From Asterella californica (lineage: Eukaryota > Streptophyta > Marchantiopsida > Marchantiales > Aytoniaceae), in assembly GCA_036924285.1 (NCBI GenBank), contig JAYKYS010000018.1:4402001-4466000 (forward strand): a stretch of DNA of 64,000 nucleotides. The letters run 5' to 3'. Made by a program: the position numbers and the translations under genes. Of this stretch, positions 34,211 to 46,322 are shown one piece after another. Position 1 is the stretch's first letter. Each line of letters opens with the position of its first letter. The notes beneath the pieces are model-generated. The model was not told where the DNA came from, ran no database searches, and worked only from the letters and a program-made list of their open reading frames with translations.

Positions 34211-37200
34211 TCTGCCATAGGCTTTGGAAGTATGTATTCTTTCGCAAATATTTAGAAGTTAGAAATACGAAAGCATGTGTCTGATTGTTGCTATGGGTTG
34301 GTTAGTATAGTTATAGTCGATCCCGAAAGGAAAGAAAGGGGAGATTATTTGTCGTGTAATGTATTTTGCGAACGGAGTGGCAGTGAAACCTGAAAAAGAT
34401 ATTAATTTAAAATTATTATATCCAGATAAATCTCTAACACGCAATTCCATTGCAAGCGTAGCTCCTTGTTCTTATCTTACCAAAGTCTTGTGAACTCTGC
34501 GGATCTATTCTATTCACATGTGAGAAACAGTCTCTAGTGTATATATATCTTCCGTGATATCTAAAAGACTACGGATTCTCCACTTCTGAATAGACGATCT
34601 TCAACTTTAGTACTCTCGTGGAAACTTTAATTGTTACCAGTTGCTAATGAAACAATAGGTGATGTCAAAGTTAAAAATAAAGATTTCTTGATGAGTGAAA
34701 GAATACAAATCTGAAACTTGCCTCACGGACGAATTAATATTGGGCAACTCAGATCGCTAAGTTCTCCTATACGTGATCAATTTAAGAGATTCGGGAAGAT
34801 AATATTTTTTGCAACGCTGTCTCTTATCTTTTATAGTCAAATTATTATTCATCAAAGTTATTATATGTATATTATGTCACATTTTATGTAATTATTTCAA
34901 TAATATGATTACAAAATTACTATCACGAGAGTTATAGTGCGTGATTATAAGGGGTTTATATCTCATGGTGCGAGTCCCACTAGGTTACAATAGCAGAAAC
35001 TTAGATATTGGTCTCGCACACTCTGGCTCACCGTGTGGGTCAACTTCAAGATCGACTTCGGAGAATTTTGCCCACTTGTTATCATGAAAAGATAAAAGTG
35101 TTAAGTGAAAATCTTATAGCAAGCTCATCAGAAAAATCAAAATACATATAAATATTAAGTGTTAGAGACGTAGTGCCAAAAAGACCCAGACCCAAACCAG
35201 AAAGAGAGCATTGACAAACACGCTTCCCAAGTACATATACAACTTGTTGATTATCACTAGAACAAATGTTATCAAAAATTTAATTTATTATCTAACTCTT
35301 CTCAATAAAAAAAGTTAAATGATAAATTAAACCTTTTCATACTTGCCTCCTCCATAAAAGAGGAGGTGCATTTGCAGGCATACATATTGCCTCAGAATCA
35401 TTGTGTCTCTCAATCGATAGGCATGCATATTTTGCTCACAGTGTGAATATGAATAGTTATGAGAGCTCTAACCTTCCTAAACGAAGAAGGCAAAGAGCTA
35501 AGCAAAGAAACAGGAAGAGAATTAGCTCTGCAGTCTAAGAGATTTCCTATTCCTTGCATATTCACCTCCTCCATCTGATGATGGAGAGGCAATACGGGTT
35601 TAATTTATTATCTAACAATAATTTAATAAGGAAGTAAGTTAACAATATGAACAGTTGATTAAAAGTATTTTTTTCTTCAGCATGTTATCGAACTTGTAGT
35701 CTTTGTAGTGTATGAATCTACGCTTTTTTTGATATGGGTTATGTCTAGATCTTCGTGTATCTCCAGGTCTATGACATCACGAAAATGCATGCAAAAAAAT
35801 CCACAAAGACTTGGTCTAATTAATAACTCCACCCCGCTTGTCAATAATCTTTCAAAAAGGTTACAATTTTAACACCCCTAATAGATAATCACCAGGCTGA
35901 ACACTTTTGGAGAGACACATTTGAAATAAAACAATTATAGTAGCTCTTGAACAATCAGAAATGTTGCACTTTTACCCATTTTTCTGGACGTTGCATAAGC
36001 GTGTGAGGGTGAGGAAATACGAGGAAGTACAGGAACAGCAAACACATGCATAACCACAAACTGGGTCTCCCTTCGGAGCGTTGGTTGCTTGGCCCTTCGG
36101 GTCCCTCTTTCCCTTGTAAGGCTTGAAGGGGTCTTTCCATCCGTTGGCTATTCATTGCGTCGAGTGTTTACAAACTAGTCTAATCTCGTTGCTTTTAGCG
36201 GGGCTTATGACTTCGATAGTAAGCAAAGTGAGATGCCGGACGCTCAATGGACTTTCTTTTTGCATCTGAGACCTGTCGAGCTGTATGGTCTAGAACTCTG
36301 CGACAAGGGAGAATTACCGGTCGGTCCGATTGTCCCAAGATCACGACAAACAGCCTCCACAGAAGCCCCTTCCTTGGGGGCAAACCCCTCGCCATTGTGG
36401 GCTGGGCGAGGGACGAAGATCACGTAAATGTAGTAAAATGACTGGATCGGGGGAGCGTGCAGCTGTCGATCCCACAAGTCAGAGGAACCGGCGCATGAGA
36501 AATAGGAAGGTTCTGTTCATTGGGTGTCCGGGCGCTGTTCTGATCGGGCCGGCTGGGCTGGAGGAAAAGTAGCAGCGGCGATCGTAGAGAATTGCCAGAC
36601 AAGCAAGCGGACGCGAATGGAAGAGAAAACGAAAGGAAGAAAGAACGAAGGGAGGGAGGAAGAGGTCGCGCGCACGCGCTTTGCTGGGGGGCCCAGCAAA
36701 TTCCTGTAGACGGGACAGCCATTTTAAACCTTAGCTCAGGTGTAGCTCAGATGGAGTGTTTTTGTTTTTTATGCTGATGTCTCTGGGATACGATTGGCGA
36801 AAAGCTCCAGAATCCAGGCGATCCCGATGACGAGGTGGATCCGAACTTGAGGGATTTGTATAAGAATTTAAGACCGCAGTGGCCGCTCCGTTTCTCGTCT
36901 TAGTGCACCCAGTTCATTGCAGGCCTTCTCCTTCTACTGCAGCTGCTTCTTTTTCCCTCGGCAGCACAACGCTGTTTCTAGAGCAGTGTGGTTGATATAA
37001 CGCTTGACTGCCAGATTCGTAATTTGTAGATTGCTTCAGTTTTTAGAGGATTTGAACTAATTTGTACCCGGAGTGTTAAGTTCTACACGGATTGTGTTTG
37101 GATTCCTCCTCCTTTCATCTCTTCTTCTTTTCTTTGTTTCGTCGCCCTGCACCCCTCTCTCTTCTTCCCTTCGTGCCTGGTGTCTGTTTGGGTTTAAACA

Positions 37201-37414
37201 TAGCAGTAATTGTCCCGACGTAGATTTAATCCACGACAAGTCTACACTGGCGAGCCAGTCGATTTGGCGATCTACAGTACATACTTCACATTTTTCTCGA
37301 TAGGAGCAGTCTGAGGTTGTCTCGGCTCGTTGCAGTCTAAAATTTGCCACAGAAACCAACTCAGTGAAACGAACTGTACGTACCAACTATTACTAGTCAC
37401 CATCTGCAGTCGAG
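34211..37414. other. intergenic stretch and PRXL2-like gene upstream region
   Basis: 34335-34400 shares a block with 19470-19550. Short CCTCCTCC/GGAGGAGG hairpins as in family R occur at about 35345-35375 and 35566-35590. 35840-35881 is an inverted fragment of the TAGGGG-end element found at 43322. 36131-36170 is shared with 43147-43187. From about 36400 the sequence is GC-rich and likely promoter and 5' leader of the gene at 37415. No protein recognised. Confidence 0.5.
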
Positions 37415-37578
37415 ATGTCCCATTCCTCTTTCTCTGTGGAAGATTTCGTAGGCAGTGGCGCTCTGAAAGATATTCTTGACACTCTCACTGCCGATGGATG
37501 GGACGATGTTCCCACGCTGAAGATGATGAGCGCTTCAGACATGGACTCCATTAAACTTACGAACGCTCAGCGGGTACG

Positions 37579-37668
<90 letters not shown>

Positions 37669-39557
37669 CCAGTGTGTTGCAATTCGAGGTTTTCATCATG
37701 GTTAATACGTTATCAAACTTCCATCAATTCTGAATTAACTGTCGTCATGGGTCACAGGGTGCGCTGGAATTGCGAACTCACTTGCATGACAGGAATTTGA
37801 TGCAATATGCGGATCGGCTTGAATCATCTGGGAAGCCGCTGGCCGAACTGCTGAATGCAGCTCCTTCTGAGTTAGTATCGGAGTACGGGATGAGAAGAGG
37901 ACATGTGGCGAGATTCGTCGACCGGTCCAACGCTTGTGGAGTTATCCTTCCCTCGAATCTGACTCTACCTGCCAGAAGGAAGCCAGGAGATGGAGAGAGT
38001 GAAACTAGCAGCTTCGTCAGTCGGGTTTCGGAACCACCTTCTGAAGGCCTCCATTCCACTTCCCAGAAGTGGAATGGAGGAGCCGTACACAGACGCCACG
38101 CTTCCGATGTGGTGTCGCTGAGCAACTACCGACATTTTGATTCAGAAGGAAACAGCAGAGTCGACGAAGGTTCGGATAACGCTGTGCCAATTCAAGGCAT
38201 TATTGGGAACGCCAGTACTCCACCGAGATGCTGTGGAATGATTCAACCTAAACGAGTGACCGACGGTGTCACTCCCGTCTCGATTCTGGAAAAGATTTAC
38301 GTCCAACGGCTCACTCCTGAGTATAAGAAAGGCATCTCCCCTTGGCCTGAGAACGGCGAGCTCAAACTCCCCCCTCCGATGCGGGCTTTGGAACTATGGG
38401 CTTACAGACCAGCGCTCCTGCTCTGCGTCCGTCGACCCGGGTATGAATTTCTCCTCACCTATTTGGGTTCTGTGTCCTGCACCTCTCATGCACGAACCTA
38501 TCGTTTCTGGTGTGCGGTAACGATCCCCAAGTCGGTGCGGTAACGACAGCAAAAGTATCACGATAGTTGTCAGTGGCTGCCCCCGTTATTGACTGGCACG
38601 AATGTGGCTTTAGCGGTCAGTCCATTGATACCACCTCACATAGAGCCTCCTAGCATGATCATCTGTTGAGACTTTAGTTTCCTTTTTGATGTACTTTCTC
38701 TCGAAAGTAAGTGCAGTCACTGCTGAGGAATTTCAACTTGCAATTGAATAATTTGGAAATTGAGTTAACAGGTGCTGTACCCTCACTGCTACAGGTGTGT
38801 CATGTGTCGTGCCGAGGCTCATAGACTGTATGCACGTAAGTCGATCTTTGATACCTACGGCATACAACTTGTTGCCGTCCTAAATGAGCACATTGATGAC
38901 GAGGTTAGTATACCAGTTGGGCCAAATTTCTTCATAGATTCGTCGGATTTATGATCATTCAACTTATCGCGAGCTTCTTCTGCTTCCTCCCCTCTTTGGA
39001 AGATGATTGGTGGCACTGAACTTACTCTGCACTCAGGTAAAGCAATTCTGGCCTCGTTATTGGGGAGGAATGGTGGTTGTGGATCGGAACAGGGACTTCT
39101 TTAAAGCTCTGGGAGGAGGAAAGCTGTTGAAAGATAATATCTGCTCTGGGTTTTTCTTCAACCGGGAAGCCAGACGGAATTGGAGACGAGCAACCGCCAC
39201 TGGATTCGACTACAATACCACCGGGGAAGGTCATATTAAAGGAGGCTTGTACATTGTTGGACCTGGAAAGTCAGGAGTTGCTTACCAATTCATCGAGAGG
39301 TCTTTCGGCGACTGGGCGCCCCTGGAGGAGGTTCTCAGCGTGTGCAGTAATATACAAGTAAGTGTTTATTAGCTTGAAGTCAGTTCCAGCTTCCAGCTCT
39401 CCAGTACTGCTCACAGTTCTCTTCTGTTCTGATTCCATGATGATGATTCCTGACATACTTTCTGGGTTTTGGGTCATTGCAGGCGCTGAAGGTACACTTC
39501 TCAGCTCAAGCCGTCACGTGGACTTTGTTGGACCCTGAGGAGTCTTGGAACAACTGA
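37415..39557 (+). CDS. SAM-domain protein fused to peroxiredoxin-like 2 domain
   Basis: Five exons: 37415-37573, 37758-38440, 38795-38903, 39037-39357 and 39483-39557, giving 448 residues with all GT-AG junctions in phase. Residues ~8-105 hold one or two SAM-type helical units ([20 protein letters not shown]; then [20 protein letters not shown] and [10 protein letters not shown]). A Ser-rich linker follows. Residues ~265-445 are a thioredoxin-fold domain of the PRXL2/AAED1 (AhpC-TSA-like) family. The active-site pair C282 and C285 (GCVMC) is split from its preceding glycine codon by intron 2. [22 protein letters not shown] and [20 protein letters not shown] are family landmarks. Expected role: thiol redox enzyme or regulator with SAM-mediated protein contacts. 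The substrate is unknown, and no transit peptide is evident. Confidence 0.88.
37582..37667. repeat. (GA)n microsatellite in intron 1
   Basis: About 43 uninterrupted GA units starting eight bases after the proposed 5' splice site (GTACGC at 37574). Read through as protein it gives an Arg-Glu run, which is an artefact. GA runs are targets of plant BBR/BPC GAGA-binding factors, so a regulatory role is possible. Confidence 0.95.
38048..38080. repeat. perfect 15-bp inverted repeat inside an exon
   Basis: Arms 38048-38062 and 38066-38080 are perfectly complementary with a 3-nt loop, within exon 2 in the linker-coding region. The RNA would form a very stable hairpin. Confidence 0.92.
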
Positions 39558-42500
39558 TTAGGCTGACTGTTTTGGTATTTCCGAACCGATTTTGCATCAA
39601 CACGAGGAGAATGGTTATTGATTGGGATCTCTCCTCTTTTTGTATGTGTGTGTGTGCGCAGAAACAACCGCTAAAGAAAGACAGCGTTGCAGTACATCCT
39701 GAAGAAGAATTGACGACAATGGAGGAGTATGTATAAATGGCAATGTCAATAGCAGTCTGTAGAACTTACCATCTGTATGATATTAGATCACAAGCACATT
39801 GCTTGAGTTGTCTCTCCCATTGCAAAGGGTCGTGTAGTGTATTCTTTAGAGGGATATATAGACAACAGTCAAAGGATTTTGTGTGGAGTCCAAAGTTCAT
39901 ACGAAGGCTGGCGCTCCTGCTTGGCGTAGATGAACAAGATCACTTTATAGCGTCATCAGTTTCTCAGTTCACGAACTACGAGGAGCATTCAGCAAATTTT
40001 GCAGTCCTGTAGGTAGTAGTAAGTAACTTGGTTATCTGCCAAGAGTCCCGATGTACAGTTTTGAGTCCTTACCAAGTTGGCCGCGAACATAAGGTTGAGA
40101 TTGTATTTACAGAGGAGTACGTAGCCTTCCGATTCTCCTTGAGTCTTCCTATGTTCCCGAGATTTCTGTGTGAGGACGACCACCTGGACTCGATCTACTG
40201 TCTGCAAGGGTTTGAATGCTAACACACAGACATCGTTGAGGTTCTTTAACATTAGCGGGCATATTGTAGAATGAGGAATCGTCACTCGCGATTTTGGGTC
40301 TTAATTCTGGTTGTTGGAAGCTCTTGACTCAAATATTTAAGTATCTACCGTACCTCTGAGGTCAGATTTCGCGAAGAATAACTACCAGAAGGTAAAGTAT
40401 GAAATTTCAAACACTTACAAGCGTAGAATATCTTTCCAAATCTATAAAACTACGATGACAGACTGTCTAAATCCAGGAATATTGCACCGCCTTACACGAA
40501 GATACAAATGGCAACAATGGAACTTGCAGAAGCGACGCAATGGATACCAAACTGGGAAGACCCATCAAGCCGAACAAGGGGAAAGAGGAACTGAAAGGGC
40601 CAAGCATCCAACACCCAGAAGGTGAAAAGAAAATATCAAAGGCTAAGCCCACGCCACCCTTAGTTCTAAAGTCTATAACAGCCGGACGAACCAAAAGAAT
40701 TTCACAAGAGTCTTGCATACCATTGGTACACGAGAGGTGAATGTCAACAACGCCAACTTGAGGTTTAATGTCTTGATGCAGCATTTCCTTGAAACAATGT
40801 TAGGGTAAGAGTTCGTTAACTTATATTGGATGAACGAAGGAGGCAAGAAAACAACATGAAAGTTCTACATACTCGGTATATTTCGAGTTGTCTTAAACTT
40901 TTACTTTCAAATGCCGAAACCCATTTAGCACAGAAAGTTCAAGCTTAAAATCCGGCAGGCAAGTGTCAAATCTGACCTCGACGTTCTGTACGACAAATCT
41001 GACTATAGCCGGTTCAAGTGTTTGATAGATACTGTCCTTAGTTCCCTCGGCGTGGCAGTCGAAAGGGGACCGACCTTATGAGTAGCGACGAAACGTACGA
41101 AAGTTAGATTCACGGTCGTATGCCCTTCTACACACGTAGGAAACTCGGAACAGATTCCCTGGTCCATACCGTTCGAGAGCTTTCTGGTTTCTCAACGAAC
41201 TCAAATGTCAATGACGCTTTAGTAGAAGGTAAAACTTGGTAACATGTCACCACATACACGCTGGCATCCCATCGTCTCCCCAAGCGACAACGCCACCGTC
41301 CTCTAATTCGGGAACCCGACTAGTCGCTTGATGTCGACTTCAGCTTTTCTGGTGCTCTTTGAGTGCCGTCCCTGCAAGAGACCCAGCGGTTGCCAAGTGC
41401 CCCAGAAGGATCGAGACGCCGTTCAACAAATCGTGGGGTTTCGACACCTGGAATTCACTGTAGCTATCAAGAAAGCCCTGTATTTAAGAAATTTCCCTCT
41501 TCCCTCTCTTCTTTTCTTTCGCCACGGTGAGAATCTCTCTCATGCTTATTCTCTTCTTATTCTTATTCACCTGGTCTTCTTCTCCGGGTTTATGGTTCTC
41601 GGACGTGTTTTTTATTCCGATTTAAGCTTGGACATCGTACTGCTGAGAAATTCACTTTTTTTGGATTGTTTTTACTCTATTGTAGCAGTTTAAAATTTAT
41701 AAAACGATGGGACGAGTGAGAAAAAAGATGATTTGCGACGGGCGACTTCTGCGGCCATCAATTCCAAGCCTCACTTCGTTTTATACTCCGATATAAGTTG
41801 CCGATACAACGTATTTTCGCTGTGATATAGTACTCTTTGCAGTCTCGGCGTGCCGCGTTGGACTCCAAGACTAGCTCTGTGAGAGACGCATCGATATGGC
41901 ATAAATGCTCTGTATTCTGGATCAGAATCCTGGAGTTCATCTTCTTCTTGGCCAGCTCTGGTAGAGATGTTAAGAGTCAAGTGCACATGCTGGAGGAGAA
42001 CAAATGAACCACTTGTGCAGCAAGAGAGACGAGACTGGTAGTGAGAGGTACCTGATCTGCCCACTAAGTACAAATTGTAAGAAACAAACATATGCCCAGC
42101 AACCAGCTAGCAGATGAGATTCTAAACTACTCACTGGAACGGAAGACCCCGAGCTCTTGTACTGTGTTACAACAAAATCTAGTCAATTTGAAGTACACTG
42201 TGTACAAGAGCTCTCGACTCCTTTTACGTGAAATGCAAAGTCTGAGGGTTAATCTCTAATATCGTACCTAGCAATCTCGTCTTTGAATTCAGCTCGTCTT
42301 GATCATGAGGAGTGTAGATTTATCAAAGGTTCAGAGAAAGAAAGCTTGACTACTAGACAATCGGAATAACACGAAGATGTCGATTGAAGCCGAACAGAAA
42401 TTAACTTAACTGAAAGCTATCTGGTAGGTACACAGACGCATCGTACGAGTAACTGTTTATGTAAGATCTACTGGCATGGTTGTCAAAAGAAGCACAAATT

Positions 42501-43321
42501 TAATTTCTGTTTCTGAGAGAGGAACGAGTGACGAGAACAAATCCCGGTCCTAGAGCAAATCGATTCGAAGCAATAGAAAGGACGAGGAGGTGTCAAGAAA
42601 CGAGACTAGAACCAGAGGAGATGGTTCCACAGAAAATCGAAGAGAGTGAAACTGACAAAACGTGCGGAGAACAGCGAGCTCTCGAGCAGCGTTAGGGTTA
42701 GAGCAGCTTCTTCTTCGCGAAGAGGAGAACGATGAAGTGCAGCGGGTCGAAAACAGCGAGCCCTCCAGACAAAAAAGCGTTAAGGTTAGAGCGGCTGCTT
42801 GTCCTTCCCGACGTGAAACAAGCGCGTTGTCGCGGAGACCGTTTCGCTAAACAATAATAAAGAGAATACTTTCCCCGCGCTGCGATAAACAACTGCTTCT
42901 CATTCCTGAAGGCGAGAAAAAAAGGCAGCGAGGACGAGACGAAAAAAGCGGCGACCCTTTCGCTATATTTTAGCCGTTAGTCCTCTATCACAGCCTCCAC
43001 CAACAGTAATGAAGATTATACTCTCCTCGCGCTGCTTCTTTACAGTCCGCCGTTTGGGATGTCTATTCATCTTTTTTGTGCTACGGTTATCTTTCACTTT
43101 CCACTTCCTCCGCGGTTCACTTGGATAGACAAATCCGCTTGATAGGATCTTTCCATCCGTTGGCTATTCATTGCATCGCGTGTTTACTTGGATAGACAAA
43201 GCACTCTCTCGTCATCAGCTATCCAAGCATGATCCTCACATACAAACGTACTTCACTCCAAAATTTTATGGAAGAAAAGAAAACCTAAAAATTTTTCCAG
43301 GTGCTTGACACTTTGTAGGTA
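39558..43321. other. intergenic stretch
   Basis: 3' flank of the PRXL2-like gene, then spacer. No gene recognised; short frames at 39737, 40028, 40540, 41328 and 42662 have no conserved look. A 12-bp perfect inverted repeat (42151-42162 with 42202-42213) is present. 43147-43187 repeats 36131-36170. Confidence 0.5.
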
Positions 43322-43619
43322 ATAGGGGTGTCAAAGTTGTAACACTTTTGAAAGATTTTTAAGTTGCGATAATCTATACGGCAAACGATCAAAATTCTGA
43401 GAGTTATTTTTTGAGACAACCACAAAAGTAACCATGGTTGCTTTTTTTTTTCATTTCCAGCGTGATTACATCTTTTTGGTATTGTACTAGTAAACGAGTG
43501 ACGGTCGAAAAATACAAATTCAACAAAAAGTTAACCGTTAGTTATACCACGGTGTGCTGTGGTTTCTTTACAACTGATCTTCCTTCCGAAGTTAAAGAAT
43601 CTTTTGTGTTTAACACCTC
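43322..43619 (+). mobile_element. short TIR element, TAGGGG family, unit 1
   Basis: Starts TAGGGGTGTCAAAGTT and ends with an inverted version (TTTAACACCTCTA), about 298 bp. A long frame (43438-43845) passes through both units and is not convincing. The duplication may be TA, but the AT-rich flanks make this uncertain. Confidence 0.55.
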
Positions 43620-43621
43620 TA

Positions 43622-43992
43622 ATAGGGGGTGTCAAAGTTCAGAGGAAATATTCTTCAACGGCGAAGAGATAACTGATCATAAAATTATCACATGTAACTT
43701 TGTATATAAGAGTGACTCATTTTGGATCGCTTTTGTGACTGGACATCATGATTTTATCATTAACTTTTTTTCAATTTATACACTCAAGATAATTACTCAG
43801 AGCAGTGAAGAATCCATTGCAAAAAATAACAGAGAAAACGAGTGAATAGTTGTTAGAGAAAAGTCCGTGGTGTTTTCCTGCAGGTACCTCCTGAGGTGCT
43901 CGTATGAAACATTGACTGAAGTCTGGATGAAGTCGTAATTCACTCTTGCTGGTCTAGAATATTTCAGAAAGTCATTAACTTTGACGCCCCTA
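43622..43992 (+). mobile_element. short TIR element, TAGGGG family, unit 2
   Basis: Starts TAGGGGGTGTCAAAGTT and ends AACTTTGACGCCCCTA, about 370 bp, directly next to unit 1. Inverted ends match for ~16 bp, then less well to ~35 bp. A partial inverted copy lies at 35840-35881. Confidence 0.6.
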
Positions 43993-44239
43993 ATAAATCT
44001 GATAAGAGATGTAAAAGAATGAATAGACCGGCAAGTTTCCTTCCTCGGGACGACGAGCAGAGAACCCCACGGGAGGTTTCATGAGGCTCCCGTGAGTTTC
44101 ACCACAACAGAAATGAATGCCGTTGTCACATTTTAATTTCTAACTACAGTGTGAGTGTTTTTGTGAATAGTTTTATGCTACCCTGAAGAAAACTATTTTG
44201 CATATTGATACCTTTAGCACACCGAACGTTTCATTGAAT

Positions 44240-44440
44240 ATACATGCTCGATGAACTTCTGAGAACTTTTGTTCGTTTATTGCTATCAGAAAAATAAATA
44301 AATTTTAAATAAAAATATATATTAAATAGATTTTAAACTTCTTTATAAATGTTACTTATTAGCACATGCTTGAAACCTTAAGTCTTGACTCGACTACCTT
44401 AAGTCCGGAAGCTGTAGTCATTAATACATTAACTTACTCA
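44240..44440 (+). repeat. dispersed repeat family R, copy 3
   Basis: Recognisable by 'gaatatacatgctcgatgaac', 'gtttattgctatcag' and 'ccttaagtcttgact', corresponding in order to the copies at 25575 and 26513. It lacks the terminal hairpins and is more diverged. Confidence 0.65.
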
Positions 44441-44445
44441 GAATT

Positions 44446-44828
44446 TGCTTGGGTATTGCCGAGGTGAATATGCAAGTGCTCTGAATCTGAAGAGGGTGGA
44501 TAAATATGCACACGAAATTACATCGAGGGGAAAAAGTCCATCCGTCGCAGCAGAATATTTGACCGCGATTAGATATCTCAACCATACCCAAATACTTAAC
44601 ACTTAGCATACGTTTAACTCGAACCTTGATGTGTACAGTCTGACATGTACAGCCATACCCAAATATTTACATTTAGCATACGTTTGACTATATATGCTCG
44701 GAACTTTTTGTGTACAATTCTACCTGTAACTAACATCACAAAGTGACTCGTTTCACAAGCAATAACTAATCAGAGGTAAGATAAAGCAATACATCGTTAA
44801 GAAAAAACTCAAAGAATGTGATCAATCA
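44446..44828 (+). mobile_element. worn relative of the AATT MITE, copy 3
   Basis: The right ~100 bp follow the right arm of the copy at 59810 ('aacatcacaaagtgact', 'acatcgttaagaa', 'tgatcaa'), and AATT lies on both sides (44442-44445 and 44829-44832). The left arm is largely unlike the family beyond TGCTTG. The interior carries a 71-bp tandem duplication starting at 44582 and 44653. Confidence 0.5.
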
Positions 44829-44832
44829 AATT

Positions 44833-46322
44833 TCTGATTCAAATTTCAAATCGTGGTACTCCTTTCAGAGCTTTATGTAGTTTATGATCGCATGAAACTT
44901 ATTTAAAGTTAACATAAAACTTATCTCATAATCTTTTGGTTACAGATATGATAATTTTAATCAATGATTTATTTACAGATACTCTATAAACAACGTATTA
45001 TCAAACCCACCAATTTAACAGAATTCTTAAAAAGGAGTATTCTCACGCAATAGTGACCAAACTGACAGACATACAAGTGAAGAGAATACAACATTGATGA
45101 AAAGAGTGAAATACATTTCGTTCAAACGAAAACGCTTTCATGGAACTCATTGCTTGAAATGAAATGAAAGATCTCATTATCAAACGTGCAAAATGAATAG
45201 CCTTTAAACTTCCAATGTGTATTAACAAATTTTTCTTCGTCTCTGAAGCTAGCCTTATCTGGACAGGACTCCTTTCAGGGTCCCCTGTTCAGATTCATTC
45301 CCCTACACCACAATCTTTTGTATCTCCTTCTAATAGTTTTGTCTGTTTTTCCCGTGCCTGTAGACCCAACGGCTGCTAAGACCCAACGGCTGCTAACCCT
45401 CAGGACCAGGTCGGAGCATTTGCTTCTAAATCAAATACATCCTTTCAAGCCAAATATCCTGCTCCACAGCCTTGTAAAGAAACGAGGAAGAGGACAAGAA
45501 TGGGAAGGCGCGGACTGGCAAATGGAGTCCACTATCGGGCATTAAGGGTTACGACGGCTGGCAGTACGTAGAAGATCAGAATAGTGAGAATTGTGTCATC
45601 GATTCGGGGTGTCTTAAATTTCATTTCAAGTTTTCGGCTGCGTCATAATGTGCCGTGAAGGACGAGGGAGGAGGGAAACGGAAACTGACGGGGGCAGGAT
45701 GGCCTGAGAAACGCCTGGCAGCTGTCTGCCGTTAGCGACAGCGTGGGAGCCTAGGACGTTCCTAGATGGAGTGTACATAGAGCGAGAGCGAAGACGGAAC
45801 GGAGAACCGACAGGAGGACGGACGGAGAAGCGGGGCGACGTGGAGCACGGTCTGGTTGGGCTAGGGGTTGGGTCAGTATTGAAGCACTTGTTTTCAATTC
45901 TACGGGCTCGTTTCCCATGTTCTATCGTTGCGGCCTTCGTCACTGTTTGTCATTTGTTGTCCATGTTCGATCGATTCCTTCGGAGCGCCTGCCCACGGTA
46001 GTTACCCATTTGTTGTCGATGTTCTTCGGAGCGGCTGCCCACGGTTGGAAATGTTCATTATTGGAACAACGATCATACGGAGCGGAAGACGAGGCAGGAC
46101 TTCATCACACATCCATGCTGTCACAGCGAAAGCAGCATGGACTGCCTCTGCTAATTGTCATGACACCCTAAACGGAGTTTCTTTTCTCTGCCCAGCGATG
46201 ATGAATGTTCTGTGTAGCTAATGTATTGGAAGGGGCCGTGCTGCCGATGCCGAGAATGCATGTACAGCCACATGAGCTAAGTATTTAAACCCCGTTCCTT
46301 CTCGTTTGCTATGTTTGTAATC
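44833..46322. other. spacer and HUH element copy A leader
   Basis: AT-rich to about 45230, then GC-richer. It contains a 56-bp tandem duplication at 45951-46060. 'gtatttaaa' near 46281 could serve as a TATA box about 40 bp before the ORF1 start. The reading frames here are not convincing. Confidence 0.4.
45951..46060. repeat. 56-bp tandem duplication upstream of copy A
   Basis: Units start 'catttgttgtc' at 45951 and 46007 and share 'ttcggagcg' and 'ctgcccacgg'. Two imperfect units. Confidence 0.8.

Noticed and set aside
37574..37705. Reading the Arg-Glu run as part of the SAM-domain protein
   Set aside because: It is the translation of the (GA)n run in intron 1; splicing at 37573/37758 restores the SAM repeat continuity.
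42151..42213. Possible microRNA precursor from the 12-bp inverted repeat
   Set aside because: Arms are too short and the 39-nt loop region does not extend the pairing.
43438..43845. 135-codon frame at the TIR element pair
   Set aside because: It crosses the boundary between two elements and contains their inverted ends, so it is unlikely to be a real protein.
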